The notes below the pieces were generated by a model. It made no database searches and was not told the origin of the DNA. It saw only the letters and a list, made by a program, of their open reading frames with translations. Shown one piece after another: positions 1-8,609 of a stretch of DNA of 64,000 bases (positions within the stretch are counted from its first letter, which is position 1; every line of letters starts with the position of its first letter). The translations under genes and the position numbers were made by a program. Source of the stretch: JBBROS01 sp965213855 (GTDB lineage: Bacteria; Pseudomonadota; Alphaproteobacteria; Acetobacterales; Acetobacteraceae); the NCBI GenBank assembly GCA_965213855.1, contig CBDCAA010000008.1:310001-374000 (forward strand), given 5' to 3'.

Positions 1-566
1 AACACGAGCGAAATCCGCAGCTCGTGCACCAGGCTCCACATTACCAAATCGAGTGTCATGTCCGGGCGCAGCCCGGTCAGAAGGAGGTTCCGTGCCACGT
101 AGTCGCCCGACAGCGGTTGGTCCCAAAGCACGGTCTCGAACCACTCGCTCGCGCCTGGGATGGGGGACGGCTGCACGACCGCATACAGTGCGGCCGATAA
201 CAGGACGGCGGCGGCGAACGGCGGATAGATGCGGCAGATCCGCTTGATCGAGAACTCGGCGTAGCCCGGGCGGCCGCCGGTTCGCAGGAACGGCAGGGTG
301 AGCACGAAACCGCTGAGCACGAAGAACAACACGACCGCCGGCGGACCGCTGCTGACCAGCAGGCGCAAGGGCGTCAGCTTGAGCCAGGTCCAGGGCTCGA
401 GCCATGCTTTCGGGCTGAACGGACTGACATGGGCGGCGAAACCGGCTGAAAGCTGCGCGCAATGGAAGGTGAGGACCAGCAGGGCCGCGATCCCGCGCAG
501 CGAATCCAGGCTGTGCCAATGCCGCTGATCCGGCTGCTGCCCGCCGGGCTGCACGGCCCCGCTCAT
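1..566 (-). CDS. Acyltransferase family 3 (OafA-like) membrane protein, 3' end outside the window
   Basis: Reading the minus strand from the ATG at 566 gives an open frame to the window edge, about 188 residues. It shows the N-terminal signature of acyltransferase-3 proteins: SLRGIAALLVLTFH near residue 20, a hydrophobic stretch with VLFFVLSGFVLT near residue 80, and a KRICRIYPPF loop typical of this family. These integral membrane enzymes transfer acetyl or other acyl groups onto surface polysaccharides. The start codon overlaps the stop of the upstream glycosyltransferase as ATGA, so it is the last visible gene of the polysaccharide operon and probably O-acylates its product. The remaining C-terminal membrane segments lie beyond the left edge. 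The family is clear; the substrate is inferred from context. Confidence 0.85.
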   Translation of the reverse strand, partial: MSGAVQPGGQQPDQRHWHSLDSLRGIAALLVLTFHCAQLSAGFAAHVSPFSPKAWLEPWTWLKLTPLRLLVSSGPPAVVLFFVLSGFVLTLPFLRTGGRPGYAEFSIKRICRIYPPFAAAVLLSAALYAVVQPSPIPGASEWFETVLWDQPLSGDYVARNLLLTGLRPDMTLDLVMWSLVHELRISLV

Positions 567-1777
567 GGCAGCGTCGCCGCGGGCACGCGCGACGGCATCG
601 CAGCGGCCAAGGGGCCGGAGTCCGGGTCGTCCTGCCCGGCGAACGAGCGATTCGCGCCGCGTTCCGCGCGGACGGCACGGTCGACGAAGGTCCGGAACGC
701 GCTCCGGAACGCCTGCTCCGAGAAGCGCTTGGCGTTGGCGATGCAAGCCTCCGGCGTGAACCGCTCGATCATGCTCTCGAACGCGTCCACGGCTTCGATG
801 ATCGACGGCGCAGACTGTTCGCGGAAGAACACGCCCGTGGGCGATGGGGCGGGCGCGCCGACCACCGTTTCCCGCAGGCCGCCATCGGCAAACGCGATCA
901 CGGGCGTTCCGAGCGCCTGCGCCTCGACCGGGGTGATGCCGAAATCCTCCACTCCTGCGTACATGAAGGCCCTCGCGCCAGCCATCAGGGCCTTCACCTC
1001 GTCATTGGACCTGAAGCCGAGCAGCTCGACGTTGGGGCCGCACGCCGCGGCGATCTTCTTCTGGTCCGGTCCGGTGCCCACGATCTTGAGGCGCCGGCCG
1101 GGCATGGCCGAGAACGCGCGTGCGAGCAGGTCGATCCGCTTATAGGGCACCAGCCGCCCGACCGAGAGGTAGTAGTCGCCCCGCTCTATGCCCGGCGGCC
1201 GGGCGATCGACGGCACCGGCGGGTAGATCACGTCCGTCTGCCGCCGGTGCACCCGCCACATCCGGTCCGAAACGAAACGCGAGCATGCTGCCATCGCGTC
1301 GGGCCGCTGCGCCGCGGCGTAGTCCCACAGCCTGATCTTATGCAGCGTGTATCGGGCCACCAGGCTCAGCAGCCCGCGGTCGAGCCCGGCCTCGCGCAGG
1401 TATTCGTGCTGCAGGTCCCACGCGTATCGGGCCGGGGAGAACACGTACGAGACGTGGACCTGCCCTGGCCGGGTCAGGACGCCATAGGCGACGCTGTGGT
1501 GGGTCGAGATGACGAGGTCGTATGCCATCACGTCGAGCTGCTCGACGGCGAGCGGCCAGATGTGCAGCAGCTTGCGGTAGTAGCGGCGCACCCGAGGAAG
1601 CTTCTGCAGGAACGACGCGTTGATCTTGCGGCCGCCAAGGAACTGACGCTGGCCGTCCGGCACGGCATCCAGCACCGTGAACAGGTCCGCCGCTGGGTAC
1701 AGCGCCAGGATCTGCTCGATGACGCGCTCCGCCCCGCCATAGGCCGACATCGTGTCGCAGACCAGCGCGACCTTCAT
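563..1777 (-). CDS. Glycosyltransferase family 4 (GT-B fold)
   Basis: A roughly 404-residue GT4 retaining glycosyltransferase that adds a nucleotide-activated sugar to a lipid-linked polysaccharide intermediate on the cytoplasmic side. The N-terminal Rossmann half begins KVALVCDTMSAYGGAERV, with the usual GGAE acceptor-side loop. The C-terminal donor domain starts at YYLSVGRLVPYKRIDLL and contains the EX7E motif in VEDFGITPVEAQALGTPVIA. I prefer the ATG at 1777, preceded by GGAG six bases upstream, over the in-frame ATG at 1789. It lies between a polyprenyl-phosphate sugar transferase and an acyltransferase, overlapping the latter by four bases. Sugar specificity cannot be told from the sequence. 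Confidence 0.9.
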   Translation of the reverse strand: MKVALVCDTMSAYGGAERVIEQILALYPAADLFTVLDAVPDGQRQFLGGRKINASFLQKLPRVRRYYRKLLHIWPLAVEQLDVMAYDLVISTHHSVAYGVLTRPGQVHVSYVFSPARYAWDLQHEYLREAGLDRGLLSLVARYTLHKIRLWDYAAAQRPDAMAACSRFVSDRMWRVHRRQTDVIYPPVPSIARPPGIERGDYYLSVGRLVPYKRIDLLARAFSAMPGRRLKIVGTGPDQKKIAAACGPNVELLGFRSNDEVKALMAGARAFMYAGVEDFGITPVEAQALGTPVIAFADGGLRETVVGAPAPSPTGVFFREQSAPSIIEAVDAFESMIERFTPEACIANAKRFSEQAFRSAFRTFVDRAVRAERGANRSFAGQDDPDSGPLAAAMPSRVPAATLP

Positions 1778-1828
1778 CGAACGCTCCATCGGAAGGGCGC
1801 GGCAGGCCGAAGGCGGCCGGGGGCGGGC

Positions 1829-3265
1829 TTAGTAGGCATTGCGGTCGAACGCGGTTAGGAACACGGTGAGGAACAGGATCCGCAGGTCCAGCAGCAACGA
1901 CCAGTTGTCGATGTAGGCCAGGTCGTGTTCGACCCGGCGCTGCATCTTGTCGAGCGTCTCGGTCTCGCCGCGCAGCCCGTTCACCTGAGCCCAGCCGGTG
2001 ATGCCGGGCTGCACCCGATGGCGGCCGAGATAGTCGTCGATCAGCGCGGCATACTGGTCGTTATGGGCGATGGCGTGGGGCCGCGGCCCGACCAGCGACA
2101 TGTCGCCCTGCAAGACATTGAACAGCTGCGGCAGCTCGTCCAGGCTGGTGCGACGCAGGAAGCGGCCGGACCGGGTGATGCGCGGGTCGTTTCGCCGTGC
2201 CTGCGGGACCGCCGTCTCGGGCGTGTCCTGATGGATCATGGTGCGGAATTTGTAGACGGTGATGACGTTGTTGTTGAAGCCGGGCCGCTTCTGCCGGAAC
2301 AGAATCGGGCCCGGGCTGTCGAGTTTGATCACCGCCGCGATGAGCAACATCAGCGGTGCGATGAACACGAGGCCGAGCGAGCAGAGGACAAGGTCCTCGG
2401 TCCGCTTGGCGACCGAGTTCCAGCCTGTGAGCGGGCGGTGGTAGACGGTGAGGACGGGCTGGCCGAACAGCAATCCCACCTCACGCGGCGGAAGCGCGAG
2501 CTCGGGGATGTCGGGGCAAAGCCGGACGTTCGCGGGAATGGTGCCCAGCTTGCGGATCACGGCATCGACGGCGCCATCCCGGCGTCCGCTGACGGTCACG
2601 ACGACTTCGTCGATTTGGAACAGGCGCGCAAGCGTGATGAGGTCCGCCACGCCGTTCTTGCGCCCCTCGGACCGATCGGGCCCGAACACGCCGACAAGGC
2701 GCATCGTTCCGGCGCCGCCCCGCAGCAGCCGCCGCGCGACATCCTCGCCCGTGCCGGCCAGGTCCACGACCGCGACGGTGCGCGACAGCTTGCCCTGTTT
2801 CCGCCAGCGGCTGACCTTCGCGTGGGCGACCAGCCGGACGGACCCGAGCCCGACGAGCCCGCTGCCGTACCAGGCGACGGCCCAGAAGCGTGAGAACTCC
2901 TCGGACGTTTTGGTGAGGTACGCCAGCATGAGCAGGCCGACGAGCACCATCGTCCAGCTCTGCGCGGCGCGTCCGATCTGGACGGCGCGCGAGGCGAGCA
3001 GGTGTTTGGCGTAGCACCCCGCCACCCGCATCGAGTTGAACGACAGCACGGCCCCAAGCAGGGTCACCGCCGCAACACCGGTGGTGGGCAATATCAGCCC
3101 ATGCCGCAGCAGGAAGGCACCGTAGGAGGCGACGCCGACCACTGCGAGGTCGGCCGCGGCCATGGCGCCGCCCAGCAATTTGAGCGGGTCGCGCACTGGC
3201 GAGAATGCGCGGGCGCCGGCTTGCGCGGCGGTCCAGGTGAATGCGGCGGGCGCGTGGTTGGCCAT
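1829..3265 (-). CDS. Exopolysaccharide polyprenyl glycosylphosphotransferase (WcaJ/GumD type)
   Basis: A 478-residue initiating enzyme that moves a sugar-1-phosphate from a nucleotide sugar to undecaprenyl phosphate, starting a repeat unit. The N-terminal half has four hydrophobic segments and a CoA-binding-like region (AVVDLAGTGEDVARRLL). The C-terminal third is a full bacterial sugar-transferase domain: KRTEDLVLCSLGLVF with its membrane helix, then LDSPGPILFRQKRPG, YKFRTM, RRTSLDELPQLFNVL and MSLVGPRPH, the catalytic signatures of the family. The ATG at 3265 (MANHAPAAF) is chosen because an in-frame ATG at 3334 would overlap the preceding gene by 55 bases. It lies inside the minus-strand polysaccharide operon and probably commits its first step. 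Confidence 0.92.
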   Translation of the reverse strand: MANHAPAAFTWTAAQAGARAFSPVRDPLKLLGGAMAAADLAVVGVASYGAFLLRHGLILPTTGVAAVTLLGAVLSFNSMRVAGCYAKHLLASRAVQIGRAAQSWTMVLVGLLMLAYLTKTSEEFSRFWAVAWYGSGLVGLGSVRLVAHAKVSRWRKQGKLSRTVAVVDLAGTGEDVARRLLRGGAGTMRLVGVFGPDRSEGRKNGVADLITLARLFQIDEVVVTVSGRRDGAVDAVIRKLGTIPANVRLCPDIPELALPPREVGLLFGQPVLTVYHRPLTGWNSVAKRTEDLVLCSLGLVFIAPLMLLIAAVIKLDSPGPILFRQKRPGFNNNVITVYKFRTMIHQDTPETAVPQARRNDPRITRSGRFLRRTSLDELPQLFNVLQGDMSLVGPRPHAIAHNDQYAALIDDYLGRHRVQPGITGWAQVNGLRGETETLDKMQRRVEHDLAYIDNWSLLLDLRILFLTVFLTAFDRNAY

Positions 3266-3278
3266 CACTGAACCCGGC

Positions 3279-4370
3279 TCATGGGGCGGCGTCCGCAAGA
3301 GCCTTGGCCGGGAACTCGGCCGGAACCGCGGCAAGTGCGCGGGCGAGCCGTTCCGTCAGCCCGCCTTTCGCCGCCGGCCGGACCGCGGCCTGTGCACGGT
3401 CGCGCATCTGCTCGAGCGTCCCGAGTGGCGTATCGAGCGCCCGGCCGAGCGCGCCTGCCATCTCTTCGGGGCGCAGCGCGTCGAACAGCCAGCCGTTCAC
3501 GTCGTCGCGAACCCAGCGCCGCACGTTGCGGTCTCGCCGGCTGCCAATGATCGGCAGGCCAGCCGCGAGGCCCTCGGCCACGGCCGCCCGCCGGTCATCG
3601 ACCAAGGACGGCACTGCGAGAAGGCCGCACTGTGCAAAGATCCTTGCCATCGCGTCCGGCTCCTGTCGGCCAAGGAAGCGCTGGGTCATGCCCGATGGCA
3701 GCGGCTGCGCATCGAGCACGCCGGCGAGATCGCCCTCGCCGACCCACCACAGGTCCACGGGGCGGCGCTGGTTCTGTTCGGCCCAACCCGCGACGGCGAC
3801 CAGCAGGTCGGCCGCGCCGGATTGCGGCGACAGTTCGCCGGCGAACACGATGCGCCGGGCTTCCGCTTCGGATCGGCTGCGGGCGCAGGCGAAAAACGGA
3901 TCGAGTTCGGCCGTGACCGGCGCGGCGGGAGACGCTGGCAGGCGAAGCCGCTCGATCGCCTGTGCGACCGCGCCGTCCTCGCCCCACCATCCATCGGAGG
4001 CCCGGGTGATCGACCGGCTCACCCAGCCGACATCCCCCGCCGCGTCGAGGGGATCGGCAGGACCGGTCTCGCCGGACGTGCCGGCAAAGGCAAGAAGGAG
4101 CCGTGAACGCCGCGAAGCCTGCCGATACATGGCGGCTTGTAAGCCGGTCCACCCGGCAGTCTCGCAGATAACGAGATGCGGCCGATAGCCGAGCAGGGCC
4201 CCAAGGACGCTGGCGGGACCGGGTCTAGCGGCTGCTCGCGAGGGATGGCGACGGCGCAACGGGCTGATGACCCGAGCATCGAGTGTTGCGTGCCACTCCT
4301 GGAGGTCGGCAAGAATCGAGGCGGTGCGTTGACCAGAATAGTCGGTGACAATAGCAATCCGAGCAGCCAT
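3279..4370 (-). CDS. Glycosyltransferase group 1, divergent
   Basis: A 363-residue protein with GT-B organisation. The N-terminus (MAARIAIVTDYSGQRTASI) is Rossmann-like. The C-terminal half has RIVFAGELSPQSGAADLL, VDLWWVGEGDLAGVL and a donor-site helix LLAVPSLVDDRRAAVAEGLAAGLPIIGS, which aligns with the EX7E region of family 4 enzymes although the first Glu is replaced by Asp-Asp. I chose the ATG at 4370 over the one at 4403 because the protein fold begins there. It is the first gene of the polysaccharide operon, 13 bases before the sugar-transferase start. The sugar it transfers is unknown. Confidence 0.8.
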   Translation of the reverse strand: MAARIAIVTDYSGQRTASILADLQEWHATLDARVISPLRRRHPSRAAARPGPASVLGALLGYRPHLVICETAGWTGLQAAMYRQASRRSRLLLAFAGTSGETGPADPLDAAGDVGWVSRSITRASDGWWGEDGAVAQAIERLRLPASPAAPVTAELDPFFACARSRSEAEARRIVFAGELSPQSGAADLLVAVAGWAEQNQRRPVDLWWVGEGDLAGVLDAQPLPSGMTQRFLGRQEPDAMARIFAQCGLLAVPSLVDDRRAAVAEGLAAGLPIIGSRRDRNVRRWVRDDVNGWLFDALRPEEMAGALGRALDTPLGTLEQMRDRAQAAVRPAAKGGLTERLARALAAVPAEFPAKALADAAP

Positions 4371-4867
4371 AAAATTCGGCTCCGCTTGTAAGCAGGTTAC
4401 CATGTTCCCAGAACTTGCTTCTTGTTGGCGTCAGGCGATCGCACGCCGTGCGATCAATTATTGACACAAGTTAAAATTAGCAGCGCCCAACGGTGGATTC
4501 CGAACAGTCTTTAGGATGATCCGATCGAGCCTCATGATCCGTTCGGATCAAACTCTGCCTTATAAAATCGGGAAAGTTCCATTAACCAATTGTTATTGCG
4601 CCTTCCGCGACAGTCAGGTTTGTTGGAATAGAGCGTCAATCGAGCACGAAAAAAAGCGCAATGGCGGCTCCAAATCCGCCCTCTCTCGCGCAATTGGCGC
4701 GGCAATCAGACCCAAAGCACCTCCGGCGAGAGCTGGTCGGCAAATCCAGCCGTGTTTCTTACGACCTGAACACAATCCGCCGCTGGGGCCGGTGTTCTGC
4801 TAAGGTGCGCCCAAACGGTCGAGGTCGAACAACCGAGGTTGACCCATCGTGATCGCTCCGTAGCCGC
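4371..4867. other. Divergent intergenic region
   Basis: About 500 bases between the polysaccharide operon and the plus-strand ATPase gene. It is distinctly AT-richer than its surroundings, especially 4440-4660. Apart from the palindromes at 4437-4465, a TTGACA hexamer at 4461-4466 could be a plus-strand -35 element, but no convincing -10 follows at the right spacing. Short open frames here have no recognisable protein character. Confidence 0.5.
4437..4465. promoter_or_regulatory. Operator-like double palindrome upstream of the polysaccharide operon
   Basis: Positions 4437-4455 form a perfect inverted repeat, GATCGCAC-GCC-GTGCGATC, with 8-base arms and a 3-base centre. It overlaps a second near-palindrome, ATCAATTATTGAC, at 4453-4465. 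The pair lies 67-95 bases upstream of the first glycosyltransferase start and about 400 bases upstream of the divergent ATPase gene. This arrangement suits a dimeric repressor or activator site; no binding protein can be named from the sequence. Confidence 0.5.
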
Positions 4868-5986
4868 ATGACATCGTCGCCGATCCTTCACCCGACCTTC
4901 CGCGAGGCGCGGGACCAAGTCCTTGCCGAACTGTTCGATGCGCGCAGTCCAGTGATCGTCACCGGCGACGCAGGCACGGGCAAGACGTTACTTATGCGGG
5001 AAGTCGCGAGAGTGTTGCGCTCGGCCGGGTGGCAGGTCATCACAGACCCCAGAGCAGATCGTCTGCTCCCCGCCGACACCGAAGCGCGGGCAGACGACGC
5101 TGTCCCGCTCGCCGTGCTGATCGACGACGCCAGCCAGGTCAGCCTGTCTCAGGCGGCACGCATCGGATTGCTGAAGAACGTCACGGTCGTCCTTGCGGGG
5201 CCTGGAACGCTCGCCGAAAGCGTCCCGGCGGCGAAGGCGCAAATCCACCTGTCGCCCTTGTCGGTGACCGCGAGCGTCCAGTTCGTTGCCGCCTGGTTGG
5301 CCCATGGCGGTTACAGGCCGGACTTGTTGGCGAGTGACGCCCTCGTCAGGGTGATCGAACTTTCGCGCGGCAATCCCGGGCGGCTCGCGTCGCTGCTGAG
5401 CCAGTCGATCCTGCGCGCAAGCTTGCAACCGGAGACCCAGGTCTCGGCCCGCGAGATCGACGATGCAGCGCGCCGGTCAACCCTTCCGGACGCTCGCGGC
5501 GACCTCGGGGGGACGGCACAGGCAAGCGATGTCCCGCCCGCCGGGCCCGCTCCTGCGATCGAGGACAGGCCGTGGGCGGGCCTGGATCCTGGCGGCATGT
5601 CGCGCAAGGGTCCGACCGGACCGATGCCGGGGAATGCCGGGCTTATGGAGCAATCGGCCGAACGGCCGTCGTACGCCGCCGACAACGCCCGTCGCCCCCG
5701 CTTCTCCGGACTCGTGAATGCCGCCTGCGCCGGGGTCCTGTGCGGGGCCGCGATCGGATTGATCGGGCTGCTGGCGCTGGATCAGATACGCCAGTCGCAG
5801 CTCGAGCACGCGGACGCCGGGCGTGAGCAGACCGACCTTGGCGCTTCCGTCGCGATCACACCGGTGCCGGCGCCCGGACTTGAAGCTGCCGGACGGGCGG
5901 TCCCGTCCCCGGCTCGGCCCATCGACGATACCGATCCATCGGCCCGGCCGGCTCCGCCCGACCAAACTGTGCCGCGCGGCCGCTGA
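4868..5986 (+). CDS. ExeA-like AAA ATPase with single C-terminal membrane segment
   Basis: A 372-residue protein with an N-terminal AAA domain: Walker A GDAGTGKT at about residues 34-41, Walker B-like VLIDDA near residue 80, and a sensor-like region around VTVVLAGPG. This resembles the ExeA/TniB group of ATPases found with secretion and polysaccharide loci. After a Pro/Gly-rich linker (about 205-275) comes one hydrophobic segment (AACAGVLCGAAIGLIGLLAL, about 285-305) and a Pro/Ala-rich tail, so it is probably anchored in the inner membrane. ExeA proteins usually carry a peptidoglycan-binding domain after the membrane segment; here the tail is short and disordered. It is divergent from the polysaccharide genes, so a role in export or wall passage is possible but inferred. 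Confidence 0.7.
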   Translation: MTSSPILHPTFREARDQVLAELFDARSPVIVTGDAGTGKTLLMREVARVLRSAGWQVITDPRADRLLPADTEARADDAVPLAVLIDDASQVSLSQAARIGLLKNVTVVLAGPGTLAESVPAAKAQIHLSPLSVTASVQFVAAWLAHGGYRPDLLASDALVRVIELSRGNPGRLASLLSQSILRASLQPETQVSAREIDDAARRSTLPDARGDLGGTAQASDVPPAGPAPAIEDRPWAGLDPGGMSRKGPTGPMPGNAGLMEQSAERPSYAADNARRPRFSGLVNAACAGVLCGAAIGLIGLLALDQIRQSQLEHADAGREQTDLGASVAITPVPAPGLEAAGRAVPSPARPIDDTDPSARPAPPDQTVPRGR

Positions 5987-6082
5987 GCGTGTGATGTCGT
6001 GGTAGCGGCCCACCGGCCCGATCACACGGTGCGCGTCGCCTCATACCGCCGCGCATTCTCCGATCGGCTTGTCTGGCCGGTG

Positions 6083-6290
6083 CTAGTCGGGCCGTTCGAC
6101 GACCACCACCAGTCGCTCGGATCCGGCGCTCTCGCGACAGTGGCCAAACGCGACGCACCATCCGGCTTCCACGCTTTGCAGACGCGACACGGCCTTGTCG
6201 GCATCGTGCGCAAAGATGTTCTTACCATGTATCATAATCACGTCTTTCAATCGCTCGAGACGAAGACTTCGCCACTGTCAGGGAAGCCAA
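6083..6290 (-). pseudogene. Remnant of the C-terminal domain of an acyl-AMP ligase (FAAL type)
   Basis: On the minus strand one frame reads GFPDSGEVFVSS. A single-base shift near 6250 then continues as RLKDVIMIHGKNIFAHD, followed by GWCVAFG and ERLVVVVERPD before a TAG at 6085-6083. The G-E-V-F-x-S-S-R-L-K-D-x-I-x-x-x-G-x-N string is the hinge of fatty-acyl-AMP ligases and acyl-CoA synthetases, and the VAFG...LVVVVE part fits the strand that follows. The N-terminal ~500 residues are missing and the hinge is frameshifted, so this is a fossil. It sits directly after a standalone acyl carrier protein gene, the usual partner of such ligases. Confidence 0.55.
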
Positions 6291-6337
6291 GTCCTCATGA
6301 TCAGGCGGCCTTGGAAGCACGATCCGCTCCTACAAGG

Positions 6338-6589
6338 TCACCGCTCGGGCCCCGCGTGCGGCAGCATGAGGCGGGCGAGATCGCCGACACTGCCGATCGG
6401 CGGTATCTCGTCCGGCTGAAATTCGACACCGAGCGCGTTCTCCATCGCGAGCAGGACCTCGACATGCTTGAACGAATCCCAGCCGACGATATCGCGCGCA
6501 TCAAGCGCCGGGGTCGCCATAATGTCGTTGCGCTCGAACACGTCGCGAAGGATCGTCGTCAACAGACCATAGGCGTCATGCTCGCCCAT
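6338..6589 (-). CDS. Standalone acyl carrier protein
   Basis: An 83-residue protein of normal ACP length. The phosphopantetheine attachment region is GWDSFKHVEVLLAMENALGV, with Ser in the conserved D-S-hydrophobic context around residue 39. The following helix (EFQPDEIPPIGSVGDLARLM) matches the ACP fold. The ATG is preceded by GGAGAG at close range. It is not next to fatty-acid synthase genes but precedes the remnant of an acyl-AMP ligase, so it probably once served a dedicated acyl-transfer pathway; whether it is still used is uncertain. A polysaccharide-acylation role, given the acyltransferase at the left edge, is only a guess. Confidence 0.8.
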   Translation of the reverse strand: MGEHDAYGLLTTILRDVFERNDIMATPALDARDIVGWDSFKHVEVLLAMENALGVEFQPDEIPPIGSVGDLARLMLPHAGPER

Positions 6590-6651
6590 CGGCTCTCCGA
6601 GTTTGGTCGCTGGTCAGGTTTTCTCGCCGGCAAGGCTCGTTCCGACGACAA

Positions 6652-8145
6652 CTAATTCACGGCAGAATAGACAACCCGGAACAAGGTGATCCACTCCTGG
6701 ACAGGAATGTTCCAGCTACCGTCGGGGTTGGCCGGCATGTTGCCGAATGCCGAGACGTATCCGATGAATAATCCGTCGTCGATCTGCTCGACGTCGGTCG
6801 CACGAGTGCCGGCTCGTGCCGCTTGCACGACGAGCAAATTCGACGGCCCAAAACGACGCATGTGCTGGTGCAAGACCCTGATCGTTGGCAATCCCGAAGA
6901 AAGAACATCCTTGAACACGAAGATCCGGTTTGCGGCGGCAATCTGAGCAATCAGAAGCCGTCTAAGGTAAGCCATGCGGCGCCCGAGTTGCTGGGAGATT
7001 CTTTCCTCTCTGGACGGATCGACGGGAATATAAGTGTGCATCACGAACTTGTAGATATCGTCATACATCAGGTATTCGCTGCCCCGCGATTCGAGTCGGA
7101 ACGTGCCTGGCGTGCCGAGATCCGCGAATTCTCGCTGCAGGCCGGTAATCAGGTTGTCGATGACGGGGCCGCCCCACCGAAACAGGCCGAGGGGCTCTCC
7201 GCCGTGCAGGCGCTGCAGGAGGCCGACCTCGCAATCGCTGCCGAGGCTCTCGAACTCAAGAAGCAGCGCACTCGGCTTGAACAGGATCGACATGCGCTGC
7301 CGCCGTGCGGCCGGGGCAGGCTGGAGCGTCGTGACGGACGCAATCCCGAGATCCGGCGCCGAGGCGCCCTCGTCAGCACGGGCATAGCTTGCGAGAAGAC
7401 GGGCCCGCTCGCGAAGCGCAACGATGTCCGTGACGGCCGGGTGTGCGGCATGCAACGCGTCCCACCGCTGCAGCGCCTCGGTCCAGTGGCCGCGCCGGCC
7501 TAGAAGGAGCGCGCTTTCCATCCCGAAATGGATGTCTTCGTCAAAGCGGTCCCTGACGGTGTCCTGGAGGGTTGATGCCTCATCAAGCCGACCAAGTTCC
7601 CTCAATGCCCCGCTGCCCCAGGAATAGCCGGCCGGATTGTCCGGCCAGCGCGCACGGAAAGCCTCCCAGCGATCGGCGGCGATCGACCAACTATGACTGT
7701 AGTGGGGGTTCAGACACCATTGCCGCATGATCTCGACGTCGTCCGGCAACGCTTGCTTGAGCCTGGAGATCAGCATGTCGGCGTCATCGACCAGCTTGAG
7801 ATCGCGCAAGTGGAGTACCGTGTTGAGATCGGCCTCATAACGCAGATCCGGATGTGCGGTCGCGACCGCGTCCCATCGACGGATTGCCTCTTGCCAATCC
7901 TGCCGCGCCGCCGCGTTCCGGGCATACTGGACCAAGACGTCGGAGTGGGCGGGAAAGGGCTGGAGCAGCGGCTTGAGAATGTCGTCGGCCTCGTCGCAGC
8001 GGCCCAGGCTGCGCAACTCGCTCGCGTGATCGAGGACGGCGTTACGGTCGATCTCTCGCGGTGGACAATCCACCGCGCTCGATCGAACGTTCGAGAACGT
8101 CTCCGGTCCATCAATGAGATAGTCCATAGCCTCTACCCACGTCAT
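6652..8145 (-). CDS. Repeat protein with C-terminal DUF1796-like domain, function unknown
   Basis: A 497-residue soluble protein. Residues about 35-270 contain helical TPR-like repeats of the form A-x-x-W-x-x-A-x-x-R-W-x-A-x-x-x-x-x-P (QDWQEAIRRWDAVATAHPD, GHWTEALQRWDALHAAHPA). The C-terminal ~210 residues begin FESLGSDCEVGLLQRLHGGEPLGLFRW. That is a signature I know from many alphaproteobacterial proteins of unknown function, sometimes assigned to DUF1796 (papain-like cysteine-peptidase fold); the Cys in GSDCE would be the candidate nucleophile. Such proteins are often found in polysaccharide or glycan loci. There is no signal peptide. An alternative start is the ATG at 8127. The domain similarity is recalled, not computed. 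Confidence 0.65.
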   Translation of the reverse strand: MTWVEAMDYLIDGPETFSNVRSSAVDCPPREIDRNAVLDHASELRSLGRCDEADDILKPLLQPFPAHSDVLVQYARNAAARQDWQEAIRRWDAVATAHPDLRYEADLNTVLHLRDLKLVDDADMLISRLKQALPDDVEIMRQWCLNPHYSHSWSIAADRWEAFRARWPDNPAGYSWGSGALRELGRLDEASTLQDTVRDRFDEDIHFGMESALLLGRRGHWTEALQRWDALHAAHPAVTDIVALRERARLLASYARADEGASAPDLGIASVTTLQPAPAARRQRMSILFKPSALLLEFESLGSDCEVGLLQRLHGGEPLGLFRWGGPVIDNLITGLQREFADLGTPGTFRLESRGSEYLMYDDIYKFVMHTYIPVDPSREERISQQLGRRMAYLRRLLIAQIAAANRIFVFKDVLSSGLPTIRVLHQHMRRFGPSNLLVVQAARAGTRATDVEQIDDGLFIGYVSAFGNMPANPDGSWNIPVQEWITLFRVVYSAVN

Positions 8146-8609
8146 CGGTTGTCTTAGACGCGAAACAAGTCGAGCACCTATACTGTTGCGTCCAGGTAAG
8201 CAGACACGCCAAGTCTGGCGAGGTCAAGTTCAATGACTTCGTCTGACTCACGGATCAGGTGTTTGATCCACTCAGCGCGCAACGTTCGACCATCGTTTGC
8301 AGCATACAACACTGAAGCCCGGTGTATGTTTGAAATTGTCACATTAAGTAGTATTGGATCGCGAGGGGATCGAAAGGCCGCTTACAGAGGGCCTCGACAC
8401 GTTTGTGACACGGCACAGACGCAGGGCCTGCCGGCGGCAACCGCGGCCCCCCCACCGGCTCGACCACGAGGCACTTACGCACGTGGAAGTGACTGACCGC
8501 GATCCCGGCTACGACCGGCCGGTCGCGCGAGGCGCCGTGCTCCGGCGCCAGGGCAGGCTCACGGCCCACGAGCGGCTGGAGGCACGGCCAGACTGCTTTT
8601 TGGAAAAGA
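8146..8609. other. Gap with no recognised feature
   Basis: About 460 bases between two minus-strand genes. The half next to the repeat-protein gene (8160-8380) is AT-richer and would hold that gene's promoter. The other half is GC-rich. Open frames cross it on both strands but none has a recognisable protein motif or a plausible ribosome-binding site. Confidence 0.5.

Noticed and set aside
462..2893. Long plus-strand open frames opposite the polysaccharide genes
   Set aside because: They mirror high-GC minus-strand genes, have no protein-family character and lack ribosome-binding sites; the same holds for most opposite-strand frames across the window.
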